A DNA stretch of 64,000 nt from Enemella evansiae (GCA_017255395.1 JAFKDC010000011.1:62001-126000); one strand, 5' to 3'. Shown: positions 7,671-17,115, counted from the stretch's first letter. Notes: generated by a model not told the origin, from the letters alone. Numbers and translations are program-made.

Positions 7671-8543
7671 ATGGATTGGACGACCCTACCCTCTCTATCC
7701 GCCCTTCGCGCCTTTTCTGCCTACGCGGAAAGCCGTTCGGTGGCCAAGGCCGGGGTCGCCCTGAATGTCAGTCACGCTGCCATCAGCCAGCACCTGCGAA
7801 CACTGGAAAGCGATCTTGGCGTGGCGCTGCTGGACCGCAGCGGGCGCCGCATGGAACTGACCGCAGAGGGCGAAACACTGGCGCGCGCCCTTCTGGACGG
7901 TTTTGGCCAGATCGCCACCACCGTCGAGGCTCTGACCGGGGCGGACGCCACGCGACCGCTTCAGATCTCGACCACGCCGACCTTCGCCTCGGCCTGGCTG
8001 ATGCCGCGTCTCAGCCAGTTCCGAGAGAAACACCCCGAGATCAGCCTGACCATCGACCCCTCGGCCACCGTCCAGACCCTGGAACCCGGCGGCATCGACG
8101 TGGCGCTCCGCTACGGCCGGGGCGACTGGCCGGGGCTGGAGGCCGAGCTGCTGGTGCGCTCTCCGATCGTGGTGGTCGCGGCGCCGACGCTCGTCGGCAC
8201 CCGCGAGATCTCCAGCCCCGCCGACCTGCGCGAGTATCACTGGCTGCAGGAGCTGGGCACCAACGAGGCCACGGACTGGTTCGCCCTGCACGGCGTCGAC
8301 CGCGATGCCGGGCACGGCTATGCCTCGCTGCCCGGCAACCTGATGCTGGAGGCCGCCCGCGCCGGTCAGGGAATCGCCATCACCGCAGGGATTTTCGTCG
8401 CGCAGGACGTCGAGGCCGGGCGGCTGAGGATTCTCTTTGAAGACACGAGAAAGACAGGCTATTTTCTCGTCACCCGTCCCGGTGTCCTGCGCCCGCCGCT
8501 GAAGGCCTTCACCACCTGGCTGCGGCGAGAGGCCCGCCGCTGA
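7671..8543 (+). CDS. LysR family transcriptional regulator (GcvA-like)
   Basis: 290 residues, standard LysR length. The N-terminal winged helix (about 8-65) includes LNVSHAAISQHLRTLESDLG, and the C-terminal periplasmic-binding-like effector domain runs from about 92 to 288. The opening P-S-L-S-A-L-R-A-F and the substitution pattern resemble the GcvA subgroup. It is divergent from the 51-codon gene and upstream of ccoG in the same direction, but the FNR box before ccoG argues that ccoG has its own promoter. No good Shine-Dalgarno precedes the ATG. The effector and target are unknown. Confidence 0.88.
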   Translation: MDWTTLPSLSALRAFSAYAESRSVAKAGVALNVSHAAISQHLRTLESDLGVALLDRSGRRMELTAEGETLARALLDGFGQIATTVEALTGADATRPLQISTTPTFASAWLMPRLSQFREKHPEISLTIDPSATVQTLEPGGIDVALRYGRGDWPGLEAELLVRSPIVVVAAPTLVGTREISSPADLREYHWLQELGTNEATDWFALHGVDRDAGHGYASLPGNLMLEAARAGQGIAITAGIFVAQDVEAGRLRILFEDTRKTGYFLVTRPGVLRPPLKAFTTWLRREARR

Positions 8544-8582
8544 CGCAGCCGTGACCGAAAACCTGCCTCACAGAGTCAGAAT

Positions 8583-8596
8583 TTGATACAGGTCAA
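8583..8596. promoter_or_regulatory. FNR/FnrL box 4, upstream of ccoG
   Basis: TTGATACAGGTCAA is a good FNR site centred about 71 bp before the ccoG start. It argues that ccoGHIS is oxygen-controlled together with ccoNOQP, and that the open frame beginning inside the box is not the translated start. Confidence 0.8.
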
Positions 8597-8660
8597 GGCT
8601 GAGTGCGGGCCATGGCGCGACAAGGGCCCGAACGACCGACGTCAACGGAGCGAATCCACC

Positions 8661-10232
8661 GTGTCCGACAGCAATACCCCCGCCCCCTCGCTTTATGCCG
8701 CGCGAGAGCCGATCTTCCCGCGCCGCGTGTCCGGCAATTTCCGCACCCTGAAGTGGGTGCTGATGATCGTCACGCTGGGCATCTACTATATCACCCCATG
8801 GCTGCGCTGGGACCGGGGGCCGCAACTGCCCGACCAGGCGGTGCTGATCGACCTCGCCAACCGGCGGTTCTTCTTCTTCTGGATCGAGATCTGGCCGCAC
8901 GAGTTCTACTTTGTCGCGGGCCTGTTGATCATGGCGGGGCTGGGGCTGTTCCTCTTCACCTCGGCGCTGGGGCGGGTCTGGTGCGGCTATGCCTGCCCGC
9001 AGACCGTCTGGACCGACCTCTTCATCCTCGTCGAACGCTGGATCGAGGGCGACCGCAACGCCCGCCTGCGCCTGCACCGGCAAAAGAAGATGGACCTGCG
9101 CAAGGCTCGTCTGCGGGTCACCAAGTGGACCGCGTGGTTCCTGATCGGGCTGGCCACCGGCGGCGCATGGATCTTCTACTTCGCCGACGCCCCGACGCTG
9201 CTGCGCGACCTCGTGACGCTGAACGCCCACCCGGTCGCCTATACGACCATGCTGATCCTGACCGCGACGACCTTCTTCTTCGGCGGCTTCGCGCGCGAAC
9301 AGATCTGCATCTACGCCTGCCCCTGGCCGCGCATCCAGGCGGCGATGATGGACGAGGACACGCTGACCGTGGGCTATCGCGTCTGGCGTGGCGAGCCGCG
9401 CGGCAAGGGCAACGTCCGCCGCAAGAAACAGGCCGAGGCCATGGCGGCGGAACAGGCCGCGCAGGCCACCGGACAGGGGCCGGATCTGGCGCAATACGCC
9501 GCGACGCCCTACCCCGGGCTCTCGGACGCGCCCGCCGCCGCCCCGGTGGACACCACCGCCTTTCAGGACGGGCCGGGCGATTGCATCGACTGCATGGCCT
9601 GTGTCAACGTCTGCCCCATGGGGATCGACATCCGCGACGGCCAGCAGATGGAGTGCATCACCTGCGCGCTGTGCATCGACGCCTGCGACGACGTCATGGC
9701 CAAGCTGGGCAAGCCGCGCGGGCTGATCGACTACCTCGCCCTGTCCGACGAGCCGCGAGAGCGCGCCGGCCAAGCGCCGCGCCCGGTCTGGAAGCACATC
9801 TTCCGGCCGCGCACGGTGTTGTATACCGCGCTCTGGTCGCTGGTGGGCATCGGTCTGGTCTTCGCGCTGTTCATCCGACCCGAGATCGAAATGTCCGTGG
9901 CCCCGGTGCGCAACCCGACCTTCGTGACCTTGTCCGACGGGACCATCCGCAACACCTACGACGTGCGGCTGCTGAACAAGCACGGGGACGACCGGCCCTT
10001 CCGCATCTCGCTGGCCGGGAACGAATTCCTGCGCGTCCAGCTGGAGGGCACGCCCTACGAGACGGTGACCGTGCCGGCCAATGAAACCTACCTGCAAAAG
10101 GTCTATGTGCTGGCCCCGCGCGGCTCTGACCCGGCAGAATCCGAACGGACAGAGTTCCGGTTCTGGGTCGAGGACCTGACCAGCGGCGACCGCGCCCACA
10201 GCGACACCATCTTCAACGGAAGCGCCAACTGA
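8661..10232 (+). CDS. ccoG: Cytochrome c oxidase accessory protein CcoG (ferredoxin-like)
   Basis: Membrane-bound polyferredoxin-like protein implicated in copper reduction during cbb3 assembly. 523 residues from a GTG start with GGAG 10 bp upstream; an upstream in-frame ATG at 8583 lies within the FNR box and is rejected. Visible features: several membrane helices (about 30-50, 82-103, 155-175, 190-215), Cys-Pro motifs CGYACP and CIYACP, and two 4Fe-4S motifs, CIDCMACVNVCP (about 308-319) and CITCALCIDACD (about 332-343). The C-terminal domain is Ig-like. Followed one base later by ccoH. Confidence 0.95.
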   Translation: MSDSNTPAPSLYAAREPIFPRRVSGNFRTLKWVLMIVTLGIYYITPWLRWDRGPQLPDQAVLIDLANRRFFFFWIEIWPHEFYFVAGLLIMAGLGLFLFTSALGRVWCGYACPQTVWTDLFILVERWIEGDRNARLRLHRQKKMDLRKARLRVTKWTAWFLIGLATGGAWIFYFADAPTLLRDLVTLNAHPVAYTTMLILTATTFFFGGFAREQICIYACPWPRIQAAMMDEDTLTVGYRVWRGEPRGKGNVRRKKQAEAMAAEQAAQATGQGPDLAQYAATPYPGLSDAPAAAPVDTTAFQDGPGDCIDCMACVNVCPMGIDIRDGQQMECITCALCIDACDDVMAKLGKPRGLIDYLALSDEPRERAGQAPRPVWKHIFRPRTVLYTALWSLVGIGLVFALFIRPEIEMSVAPVRNPTFVTLSDGTIRNTYDVRLLNKHGDDRPFRISLAGNEFLRVQLEGTPYETVTVPANETYLQKVYVLAPRGSDPAESERTEFRFWVEDLTSGDRAHSDTIFNGSAN

Positions 10233-10233
10233 C

Positions 10234-10707
10234 ATGACGACACAAGCAAAACGCGAATTCCGCCTGACCGGCTGGCACGTACTGGGGATCTTCGGCGGCG
10301 CCTTCGCCGTCATCATCGGCGTCAACATCGCGCTGGCGGTGAATGCGGTCCGCACCTTTCCCGGGGTCGAGACCAAGAACTCCTACATCGCCAGCCAGAC
10401 CTTCGACGACCGCCGCGCCGCGCAGGAGGCGCTGGGATGGACCGTCCGCGCCGATGCCACGGGCGACCGGGTAGAGCTGGCCATCACAGACGCCGAGGGC
10501 AAGCCGGTGCAGGCCGGCCAGCTGACGGCCACGCTGGGCCGAGCCACCCATGTCCAGGACGACCGCACGCCCGATTTCACTTTCGACGGCCGGGCCTATG
10601 TGGCGCAAGAGGCGCTGGCGCCCGGCAACTGGAACATCCGCATGACCGCCACCGCCCTCGACGGCACGCCCTTCGAACAGCGGGTCGTGCTGCATATCCG
10701 TCCCTGA
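10234..10707 (+). CDS. ccoH: cbb3 oxidase assembly protein CcoH (FixH)
   Basis: 157 residues with one N-terminal membrane helix (about 14-36) and a periplasmic FixH domain containing the conserved F-P-G-V-E-x-K-N-S-Y region (about 45-55) and a Q-x-F-D-D-R-R-A-A-Q-E-x-L-G-W stretch. CcoH interacts with and stabilises the cbb3 complex during assembly. It begins one base after the ccoG stop and lies before ccoI, the normal ccoGHIS order. Confidence 0.94.
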   Translation: MTTQAKREFRLTGWHVLGIFGGAFAVIIGVNIALAVNAVRTFPGVETKNSYIASQTFDDRRAAQEALGWTVRADATGDRVELAITDAEGKPVQAGQLTATLGRATHVQDDRTPDFTFDGRAYVAQEALAPGNWNIRMTATALDGTPFEQRVVLHIRP

Positions 10708-10751
10708 CCACCGGGTGGGTCCGTGACCCACCGCCCCAAGGTTGCACATCC

Positions 10752-12935
10752 ATGACCGCCACGCTTCGCGCCCCCGTTTCCGCCTGCCCCGCCTGCTCTG
10801 CCGCGCCCGCCGCAGAGGCGCTGGCAGCGCGCCCCCCGGTGGACGCCCGCCTGACGCTGTCGCTGCCCACGATCCATTGCGCCGCCTGCATGTCCACGGT
10901 GGAACGCGCGCTGACCGCGCACCCGCAGGTGCGCGCGGCACGGGTCAACCTGACGCTGAAGCGCGCGACCGTGGATGCCGCGCCCGGCGTGACCGCCGCA
11001 GACCTGATCCCGCTGGTCGAGGGCGCGGGCTACGAGGCGCATGAGCTTGACGGCACGGCGCTGAAGGCCACCGCCACCGACCGCGCGGGCCGGGACCTGC
11101 TGATGCGCCTCGCCGTGGCGGGGTTTGCCGCGATGAACGTGATGTTGCTGTCGGTCGCGGTCTGGTCCGGGGCCGATGGGCCGACCCGCGACCTGTTCCA
11201 CTGGATCTCTGCCGCCATCGTCCTGCCCGCCGTGGGCTTTTCCGCGCAGCCCTTCTTTCGCAACGCCCTGACGGCGCTGCGGGCGCGGGCGCTGAACATG
11301 GACGTGCCGATCTCGCTGGCGATCCTGCTGGCGGTGGGCACCTCGCTCTGGGAAACCGCGCTGTCCGGCGAACACGCCTATTTCGACGCCGCCATCACGC
11401 TGACCTTCTTCCTGCTGACGGGCCGCTATCTGGATCACCGCACCCGCGCCACCGCCCGCTCCGCCGCAGAGGAACTGGCCGCGCTGGAGGTGCCGCGCGC
11501 GGTACGCCTCGGCGCCTCGGGCGACGAGACGGTGGCGGTGGCCGACCTGCGGGTGGGCGACCTGATCCGCCTGCGCCCCGGCGGGCGGATGCCCGTGGAC
11601 GGGGTGATCGAGGAAGGCACCTCGGAACTGGACCGCTCGCTTTTGACCGGAGAGACCCTGCCGGTTCTGGCCGAGCCGGGCCGCGCCATCAGCGCCGGAG
11701 AGGTCAACCTGACCGGCCCGCTGCTGGTGCGGGCGACGGCGGTGCGCCGCGACACCTCGCTGGCGCGCATGGCCGACCTTGTGGCGGTGGCCGAGTCGGG
11801 GCGGTCGCGCTACACCTCGCTGGCCGACCGCGCGGCCAAGCTCTATGCGCCGGGGGTGCATATTCTTTCGGCCCTCGCCTTCCTTGGCTGGCTGGCCTGG
11901 GCGGGCGACCTGCGGGTGGCGCTGAACATCGCCGCCGCGGTGCTGATCATCACCTGCCCCTGCGCGCTGGGTCTGGCCGTGCCCGCCGTGACCACCGCCG
12001 CCTCGGGGCGGCTGTTCCGGCGCGGGCTGCTGATCAAGGACGCCACCGCGCTGGAACGGCTGGCGCAGGTGGACACGGTGGTCTTCGACAAGACCGGCAC
12101 GCTGACCACCGGCACGCCGGAGCTGACCAACCTGGCAGACCTGCCCGAAGAGGCCCTGCGCGTGGCCATGGCGCTGGCGCTGGGGTCGGCGCATCCGCTG
12201 TCAAGCGCCATCACCACCGCCGCACAGGCCGCCGGGCTGCGCCCCGAGACCGTGAGCGACATCACCGAGGTGCCGGGCCACGGCACCGAAGGTCTGTGGC
12301 AGGGCCGCCGCGTGCGCCTTGGCCGCGCCGCCTGGACCGGGGGGCAGCCCACCGAACAGACCGCCGCATGGCTGGCGGTAGAGGGTGAGGCACCGCGCGC
12401 CTTCCTGTTCTCGGACCGGCTGCGCGAGGGCGCCGCCGAGGCGGTTGCCGCCCTGCGCGCCTCGGGCATGACGGTGCTGCTGATGTCCGGCGACACGCCC
12501 GCCGCCGTCGAAAGCCTGGCCCGCAGGCTGGAGATCCCGCAATGGGTGGCCGAGGCCCTGCCGCAGGACAAAGCCGCCCGCGTCGAGGCGCTGAGACGCG
12601 CGGGCGCCCATGTGCTGATGGTGGGCGACGGGCTGAACGACACCGCCGCGCTGACCGCCGCGCATGTCTCGATCTCGCCGGCCTCGGCGCTGGACGCGGC
12701 GCGGGTCGCCTCTGACATCGTGCTTCTGGGCCAGAGCCTTGCCCCCATCCCCGAGGCCCTGACGACGGCGCGCAAGGCGGTGAAGCGCATCCGCGAGAAC
12801 TTCACTGTGGCGACCTGGTACAATATTATCGCCGTGCCGCTGGCGGTGGCGGGCCTCTGCTCTCCGCTGATCGCGGCGCTGGCCATGTCCGTCAGCTCGA
12901 TCACCGTGTCGCTGAACGCGCTCAGGCTCCGATAG
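10752..12935 (+). CDS. ccoI: Copper-translocating P1B-type ATPase CcoI (FixI)
   Basis: Copper pump supplying the CuB site of cbb3 oxidase. 727 residues with an N-terminal heavy-metal domain (C43-A-A-C46), eight predicted membrane helices, CPC metal site at 402-404, phosphorylation motif DKTGT near 448, and hinge motif GDGLND near 628. An additional Cys pair (CPAC near 12-15) precedes the metal domain. Start chosen at ATG 10752 after the 44-bp gap from ccoH; the open frame extends upstream but overlaps ccoH. Third gene of ccoGHIS. Confidence 0.95.
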   Translation: MTATLRAPVSACPACSAAPAAEALAARPPVDARLTLSLPTIHCAACMSTVERALTAHPQVRAARVNLTLKRATVDAAPGVTAADLIPLVEGAGYEAHELDGTALKATATDRAGRDLLMRLAVAGFAAMNVMLLSVAVWSGADGPTRDLFHWISAAIVLPAVGFSAQPFFRNALTALRARALNMDVPISLAILLAVGTSLWETALSGEHAYFDAAITLTFFLLTGRYLDHRTRATARSAAEELAALEVPRAVRLGASGDETVAVADLRVGDLIRLRPGGRMPVDGVIEEGTSELDRSLLTGETLPVLAEPGRAISAGEVNLTGPLLVRATAVRRDTSLARMADLVAVAESGRSRYTSLADRAAKLYAPGVHILSALAFLGWLAWAGDLRVALNIAAAVLIITCPCALGLAVPAVTTAASGRLFRRGLLIKDATALERLAQVDTVVFDKTGTLTTGTPELTNLADLPEEALRVAMALALGSAHPLSSAITTAAQAAGLRPETVSDITEVPGHGTEGLWQGRRVRLGRAAWTGGQPTEQTAAWLAVEGEAPRAFLFSDRLREGAAEAVAALRASGMTVLLMSGDTPAAVESLARRLEIPQWVAEALPQDKAARVEALRRAGAHVLMVGDGLNDTAALTAAHVSISPASALDAARVASDIVLLGQSLAPIPEALTTARKAVKRIRENFTVATWYNIIAVPLAVAGLCSPLIAALAMSVSSITVSLNALRLR

Positions 12936-12943
12936 GAGGGTTC

Positions 12944-13105
12944 ATGAACATCCTCACCTACCTCATCCCGATCTCGCTGGTGCTGGGCGGCGCCGGGCTG
13001 GGGTTCTTCATCTACACGCTGCGGTCGAACCAGTACGACGACCCCGAGGGCGACGCCCGCCGCATCCTGTCCGGCGAATACGACGACCGGCCCAAGCAGG
13101 ATTGA
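12944..13105 (+). CDS. ccoS: cbb3 oxidase maturation protein CcoS
   Basis: 53-residue protein starting MNILTYLIPISLVLGGAGLG, with one membrane helix (about 4-26) and the conserved R-S-N-Q-Y-D-D-P-E-G-D-A segment that marks CcoS. It is needed for cofactor insertion into cbb3 oxidase. GGAGGG lies 4 bp upstream of the ATG and the gene follows ccoI by 8 bp. Confidence 0.95.
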   Translation: MNILTYLIPISLVLGGAGLGFFIYTLRSNQYDDPEGDARRILSGEYDDRPKQD

Positions 13106-13147
13106 GGGGGCGCAGGGGTCTGCCGCGGATTCCGGGGCGGGCCTTCC

Positions 13148-13203
13148 AGGGGGCTCTGCCCCCGCGCTGCGCGCCCCCCGGGATATTTCCGGACAGAAGA
13201 AGC
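13148..13203 (+). repeat. Dispersed intergenic repeat, copy A
   Basis: GGGGGCTCTGCCCCC hairpin core, then a C-rich run and GGGATATTT, then GGACAGAAGAAG. It matches copies at 20411, 24896 (inverted), 30752 and 62433 in order of elements. It sits between convergent ccoS and GMC genes. This REP-like form is common between Rhodobacteraceae genes, from memory; it has terminator-like secondary structure. Confidence 0.75.
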
Positions 13204-13216
13204 GGGCTGGGGCGCC

Positions 13217-14803
13217 TTATGTGCGCCCGAGGATCATGTCAGAGGCCTTTTCGGCGATCATGATGGTGGGCGCGTTGGTATTGCCGCTGCAAATGCGCGG
13301 CATGACGCTGGCATCCGCCAAGCGCAGGTTGTCCAGTCCGCGAAAGCGCAATGCGGCATCCAGCGGCGCCTCCGCGCCGCCCATGCGCACGGTCGAGACC
13401 GGGTGGAAGATCGTGGTGCCGATCTCTCCGGCGGCCCTTCCGAGGTCTTCCTCGGTCTCGAAGGACAGGCCCGGCCTAACCTCTTCGGGCGCATAACGGG
13501 CCATGGCGGACTGCGCCATGATCCGGCGCGTCAGGCGGATCGCATTGGCCGCCGTACGGCGGTCGCCCTCGGTCGAGAGGTAGTTGGGCGCGATCCGGGG
13601 CGCCGCGCGGAAGTCCGGTGAGGTCAGCTGCACCGTCCCCCGGCTTTCGGGGCGCAGGTTGCAGACGCTGGCGGTCAGCGCCGGATAGCTGTGCAGCGGT
13701 TCCCCGAAGGCACCGAGAGACAGGGGCTGGACGTGGTATTCCAGGTCCGCCGTGGCCACATCGGGGCGCGATTTCGCGAAGGCGCCCAGTTGCGAGGGCG
13801 CCATGGACATCGGGCCGCTGCGGCGCAGCGCGTATTCGGCGCCGATCATGGCCTTGCCCCAGAGCGAATTGGCCAGCGTGTTCAGCGTCTTGGCCCCGGT
13901 CAGCCGCCATGAGCAGCGCAGTTGCAGGTGATCCTGCAGCTCGGCCCCGACGCCGGGGGCATCGTGGCGCACGGCGATGCCGTGATCGCGCAGCAGATCC
14001 GCCGGGCCTATGCCCGAGAGTTGCAGGATATGCGGCGAGCCGATGGCGCCCGCAGACAGCACGACCTCACCCCCGCTGCGCACCTCGTGGCGCTGCCCGT
14101 CCTTCTGGTAGGCCACGCCGGTCACCCGCCTGCCGTCGAAGAGCAACCCCGCCACATGGGCGCCGGTCACCACCTGCACGCGGTCCTTGGGCGCGCTGCG
14201 CAGGAAGGCCCTGGCGGTGTTCATGCGCCAGCCATTGCGCTGGTTGACGCGGAAATAGCCCACACCCTCGTTGTCGCCGGTGTTGAAGTCGGTGACCTTG
14301 GGCAGGCCTTCGGCGGCGGCGGCCTCCATCCAGTCGTCGAGAACCTGCCAGCGCAGGCGCTGGTTCTCGACCCGCCACTCGCCCCCCGATCCGTGGAAAT
14401 CGGACGCGCCGTCGACGTAATCCTCTGACTTCAGGAAGTAGGGCAGCACGTCGTCCCAGCCCCAGCCGGTCAGACCCATCTGCCGCCAGCCGTCATAATC
14501 CGCCGCCTGCCCGCGCAGGTAGAGCATGCCGTTGATCGAGGAGCAGCCGCCCAGCACCTTGCCGCGCGGATAGAGCAGCGACCGCCCGTTCAGCCCCGGC
14601 TCCTCGGCGGTGCGGAAACACCAGTCGGTGCGCGGGTTGCCGATGCAGTAGAGGTACCCCATCGGGATGTGAATCCAGTGGTAATTGTCGCGCCCCCCGG
14701 CCTCGAGCAGCAGGACGCGGCGCCCGCCCTCGGCCAGCCGCTTGGCCAGCACGCACCCGGCGCTGCCCGCGCCCACAACGATGTGATCCCAGTCTCCCTT
14801 CAT
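13217..14803 (-). CDS. GMC family FAD-dependent oxidoreductase (choline dehydrogenase-like)
   Basis: 528 residues. N-terminal FAD-binding Rossmann fold (HIVVGAGSAGCVLAKRLAEGG, about 6-25), GMC signature 1 around GGCSSINGMLYLRG (about 85-98), signature 2 around GAIGSPHILQLSGIGP (about 255-270), and C-terminal D-N-L-R-L-A-D-A-S-V-M-P with a catalytic-type His/Asn region. Oxidises an alcohol to an aldehyde; choline, polyethylene glycol or another alcohol cannot be told apart here. No betaine aldehyde dehydrogenase or transporter gene is adjacent. Start ATG 14803 is preceded by GGAGG and is preferred to the frame extending to 14971. Confidence 0.88.
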   Translation of the reverse strand: MKGDWDHIVVGAGSAGCVLAKRLAEGGRRVLLLEAGGRDNYHWIHIPMGYLYCIGNPRTDWCFRTAEEPGLNGRSLLYPRGKVLGGCSSINGMLYLRGQAADYDGWRQMGLTGWGWDDVLPYFLKSEDYVDGASDFHGSGGEWRVENQRLRWQVLDDWMEAAAAEGLPKVTDFNTGDNEGVGYFRVNQRNGWRMNTARAFLRSAPKDRVQVVTGAHVAGLLFDGRRVTGVAYQKDGQRHEVRSGGEVVLSAGAIGSPHILQLSGIGPADLLRDHGIAVRHDAPGVGAELQDHLQLRCSWRLTGAKTLNTLANSLWGKAMIGAEYALRRSGPMSMAPSQLGAFAKSRPDVATADLEYHVQPLSLGAFGEPLHSYPALTASVCNLRPESRGTVQLTSPDFRAAPRIAPNYLSTEGDRRTAANAIRLTRRIMAQSAMARYAPEEVRPGLSFETEEDLGRAAGEIGTTIFHPVSTVRMGGAEAPLDAALRFRGLDNLRLADASVMPRICSGNTNAPTIMIAEKASDMILGRT

Positions 14804-15042
14804 GCCCGGCCTCCGTTCCCTTGCCACGATACCTTGGCCCAGCCCCGCGCCGAGGTCCATGTCACTCCGGCGCCCTTTCACGATCCGGCGGACGGTGACA
14901 CCGCATGCCGGAGGGGCGCTTGCGGGGGCAGGCAGGCGGAGACCGGGGCATCCGCCGTCCGAGGGGGCCATTCCGAAGACCGTCAGCCATCACGCCGCCC
15001 GGACAACCGCCCCCGGCGCCAGGGTGCGGCGGAAGCCCCCTG

Positions 15043-15501
15043 TCACACCGGCAGGGCGGTGGTCTTGAACACGGTTCGAAGCGCGAAAGAGGATTGCATC
15101 TGCGCCACCCCCGGCAGCCGGGTCAGGTACTGGCGGTGGATGCGGGCGAAATCCTCTGTGTCGGCGGCCACGATCTTCAGGATGTAATCCGCCGTCCCCG
15201 CCATCAGGTGGCATTCCAGCACGTCCGGCACCCGGGCGACGGCGGTCTCGAAGGCCTCCAGCACCTCGTCGGCCTGCGCATTGAGCGTGATCTCGACAAA
15301 GACCGTGGTCGGCATCCCCAGCCGCCGGGCATCCAGAAGGGCGACGTAGTCGCGCACGTAGCCCTCGGTCTCAAGCCGCTGCACGCGGCGGTGGCAGGAG
15401 GAGGCCGACAGGTTCACCGCGCCCGACAGGTCGGCATTGGAAATGCGTCCGCGCGTCTGAAGCACGCGCAGGATACGCCGATCCGTCTCGTCGAGGCTCA
15501 T
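15043..15501 (-). CDS. Lrp/AsnC family transcriptional regulator (probable ald regulator)
   Basis: 152 residues with an N-terminal helix-turn-helix (about 5-60, I-S-N-A-D-L-S-G-A-V-N-L-S-A-S-S-C-H-R-R-V) and C-terminal RAM ligand-binding domain (about 68-145). Lrp-type regulators bind amino acids. It is divergent from alanine dehydrogenase with 137 bp between starts, so by family precedent (AldR-type regulators) it probably activates ald in response to alanine. Start chosen at MSLDETDRRIL, with AAGGAC about 9 bp upstream; a longer in-frame start lacks support. Confidence 0.88.
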   Translation of the reverse strand: MSLDETDRRILRVLQTRGRISNADLSGAVNLSASSCHRRVQRLETEGYVRDYVALLDARRLGMPTTVFVEITLNAQADEVLEAFETAVARVPDVLECHLMAGTADYILKIVAADTEDFARIHRQYLTRLPGVAQMQSSFALRTVFKTTALPV

Positions 15502-15638
15502 ATCGCGAAGGGTCCTTTCATCACACCCGAATACAGGCGAAGATTCCACCGCCTCGCCGCGCGACTCTGCACAAATTCGGCATCCATTTGCAAGCAATCC
15601 GTGCCATACCGCGCTTTATCAACAGGGAGGACATTTAC

Positions 15639-16757
15639 ATGATCATCGGCTGCCCGAAGGAAATCAAACCGCAGGAATTTCGCGTCGGCCTCACGCCCAA
15701 TACCGCGCGTGAGGCCGTCTCTCATGGCCACAAGGTTGTGGTCCAGTCCGGCGCGGGGGCCGGGTCCGGCTTTCCCGATGCGGATTACACCGCCGCCGGT
15801 GCGGGTATCGTGGATACCGCCGAAGAGGTCTTTGCCACCGCCGACATGATCGTCAAGGTCAAGGAACCGCAGGCCGTCGAGCGCGCGATGCTGCGCGAGG
15901 GCCAGCTGCTGTTCACCTACCTGCACCTTGCGCCCGATCCCGAGCAGACCAAGGACCTGCTGGCCTCTGGCTGTACCGCCATCGCCTATGAGACGGTGAC
16001 GGACGCGCGCGGCGGCCTGCCGCTGCTGGCGCCGATGTCCGAGGTCGCGGGCCGTCTGGCGCCGCAGGTCGGCGCATGGTCGTTGCAGAAGGCCAACGGC
16101 GGGCGCGGCGTGCTGATGGGCGGCGTGCCGGGCGTGGGCCCGGCCAATGTCGCGGTGATCGGCGGCGGCGTTGTCGGCACCCATGCGGCCCGCATCGCGG
16201 CGGGCATGGGCGCGGATGTCACCGTGCTGGACCGTTCGCTGCCGCGGATGCGCTACCTGGACGACCTCTACGGCGGCACCTTCAAGACCCGCTACGCCAG
16301 CGCCGGGAACACCGCCGAGCTGGTGGAACAGGCCGATATGGTGATCGGCGCGGTGCTGATCCCCGGCGCCGCCGCCCCCAAGCTGGTGTCCAAGGCGCAG
16401 CTGTCGGACATGCGCCCCGGCGCGGTGATCGTCGATGTCGCCATCGACCAGGGCGGCTGCTTCGAGACCTCGAAGGCCACCACCCATCAGGACCCGATCT
16501 ACGAGGTCGACGGCATCGTGCATTACTGCGTCGCCAACATGCCCGGCGCCGTGGCCCGCACCTCGACCATCGCGCTGACCAACGCGACGATGCCCTTCCT
16601 GCTGGACCTCGCCGACAAGGGCTGGCGGCAGGCCTGCGCCGACGATCCGCACCTGCTGGAGGGCCTGAACGTCCACGCCGGCAAGCTGACCTATTACGCC
16701 GTGGGCAAGGCGCTTGGGATCGACGTCATGTCGCCGCAGCTTGTCCTGAAGGGCTGA
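15639..16757 (+). CDS. ald: Alanine dehydrogenase
   Basis: 372 residues, the normal length. Catalyses NAD-dependent interconversion of L-alanine with pyruvate and ammonium in the cytoplasm. Visible: the N-terminal [10 protein letters not shown] with substrate residues, R15 in FRVGL, K in VKVKEPQ (about 74-79), His in TYLHLAPD (about 96), and the NAD-binding fold [21 protein letters not shown] (about 170-190). AGGGAGG precedes the ATG. Divergent from the Lrp-type regulator. The strong hairpin downstream has its U-tract on the opposite strand. Confidence 0.95.
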   Translation: MIIGCPKEIKPQEFRVGLTPNTAREAVSHGHKVVVQSGAGAGSGFPDADYTAAGAGIVDTAEEVFATADMIVKVKEPQAVERAMLREGQLLFTYLHLAPDPEQTKDLLASGCTAIAYETVTDARGGLPLLAPMSEVAGRLAPQVGAWSLQKANGGRGVLMGGVPGVGPANVAVIGGGVVGTHAARIAAGMGADVTVLDRSLPRMRYLDDLYGGTFKTRYASAGNTAELVEQADMVIGAVLIPGAAAPKLVSKAQLSDMRPGAVIVDVAIDQGGCFETSKATTHQDPIYEVDGIVHYCVANMPGAVARTSTIALTNATMPFLLDLADKGWRQACADDPHLLEGLNVHAGKLTYYAVGKALGIDVMSPQLVLKG

Positions 16758-16816
16758 GACCACCCCCGCGCATAGTCCCTCCGCCAGCAGCGCAGGCACC
16801 GGACCGGAGGACAGGC

Positions 16817-16853
16817 GAAAAAAGGCCCCGGATCGCAGCGACGGTCCGGGGCC
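16817..16853 (-). terminator. Rho-independent terminator of the 81-aa secreted protein gene
   Basis: Stem GGCCCCGGA (16824-16832) pairs with TCCGGGGCC (16845-16853) over a 12-base loop. On the - strand it runs into TTTTTT, so it terminates leftward transcription from 17115; on the + strand no T-run follows. Confidence 0.85.
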
Positions 16854-16869
16854 AGCCCTGTCGGTGGGG

Positions 16870-17115
16870 TCAGCGGAATGCGGGCAGCACGACCGCGCCC
16901 TGATCGACAGGCACACCCGGGCAGGACAGGCAGCCCGGCGTGGGGATCTTGATCTTCAGTTTCGGCTTGGGGTGCAGGATATGGTCCGGCACCTGATGCA
17001 GCACCCTTTTGCGGGGCAAGGGGAAGCCGCCCTTGAATTCGGCGGCGGTGGGGTCGGCAAGGGCGCCGGTTGCGCCAAGCCCCAGGGCGAGGGTCATCGG
17101 GATCAGGGTCTTCAT
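16870..17115 (-). CDS. Small exported hypothetical protein (81 aa)
   Basis: 81 residues beginning MKTLIPMTLALGLGATGALA, a clear Sec signal peptide with likely cleavage after ALA (about 20). The mature part is short, basic and proline-rich (PKPKLKIKIPTPGCLSCPG) with a C-x-x-C pair that could be a disulfide or metal/haem site, although no histidine follows for haem c. AAGGA lies before the ATG and a strong terminator follows, supporting a real monocistronic gene. Family not recognised. Confidence 0.7.
   Translation of the reverse strand: MKTLIPMTLALGLGATGALADPTAAEFKGGFPLPRKRVLHQVPDHILHPKPKLKIKIPTPGCLSCPGVPVDQGAVVLPAFR

Noticed and set aside
8583-8660. Upstream ATG extension of ccoG
   Set aside because: It starts inside a perfect FNR box, and the added residues do not resemble CcoG N-termini; the GTG at 8661 has a ribosome site.
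8568-10376. 602-codon open frame on the - strand opposite ccoG
   Set aside because: Opposite-strand shadow of ccoG; no domain, and composition is that of the reverse frame.
16817-16853. Terminator for ald
   Set aside because: The hairpin has its T-run only on the - strand, so it belongs to the gene at 16870-17115 rather than to ald.
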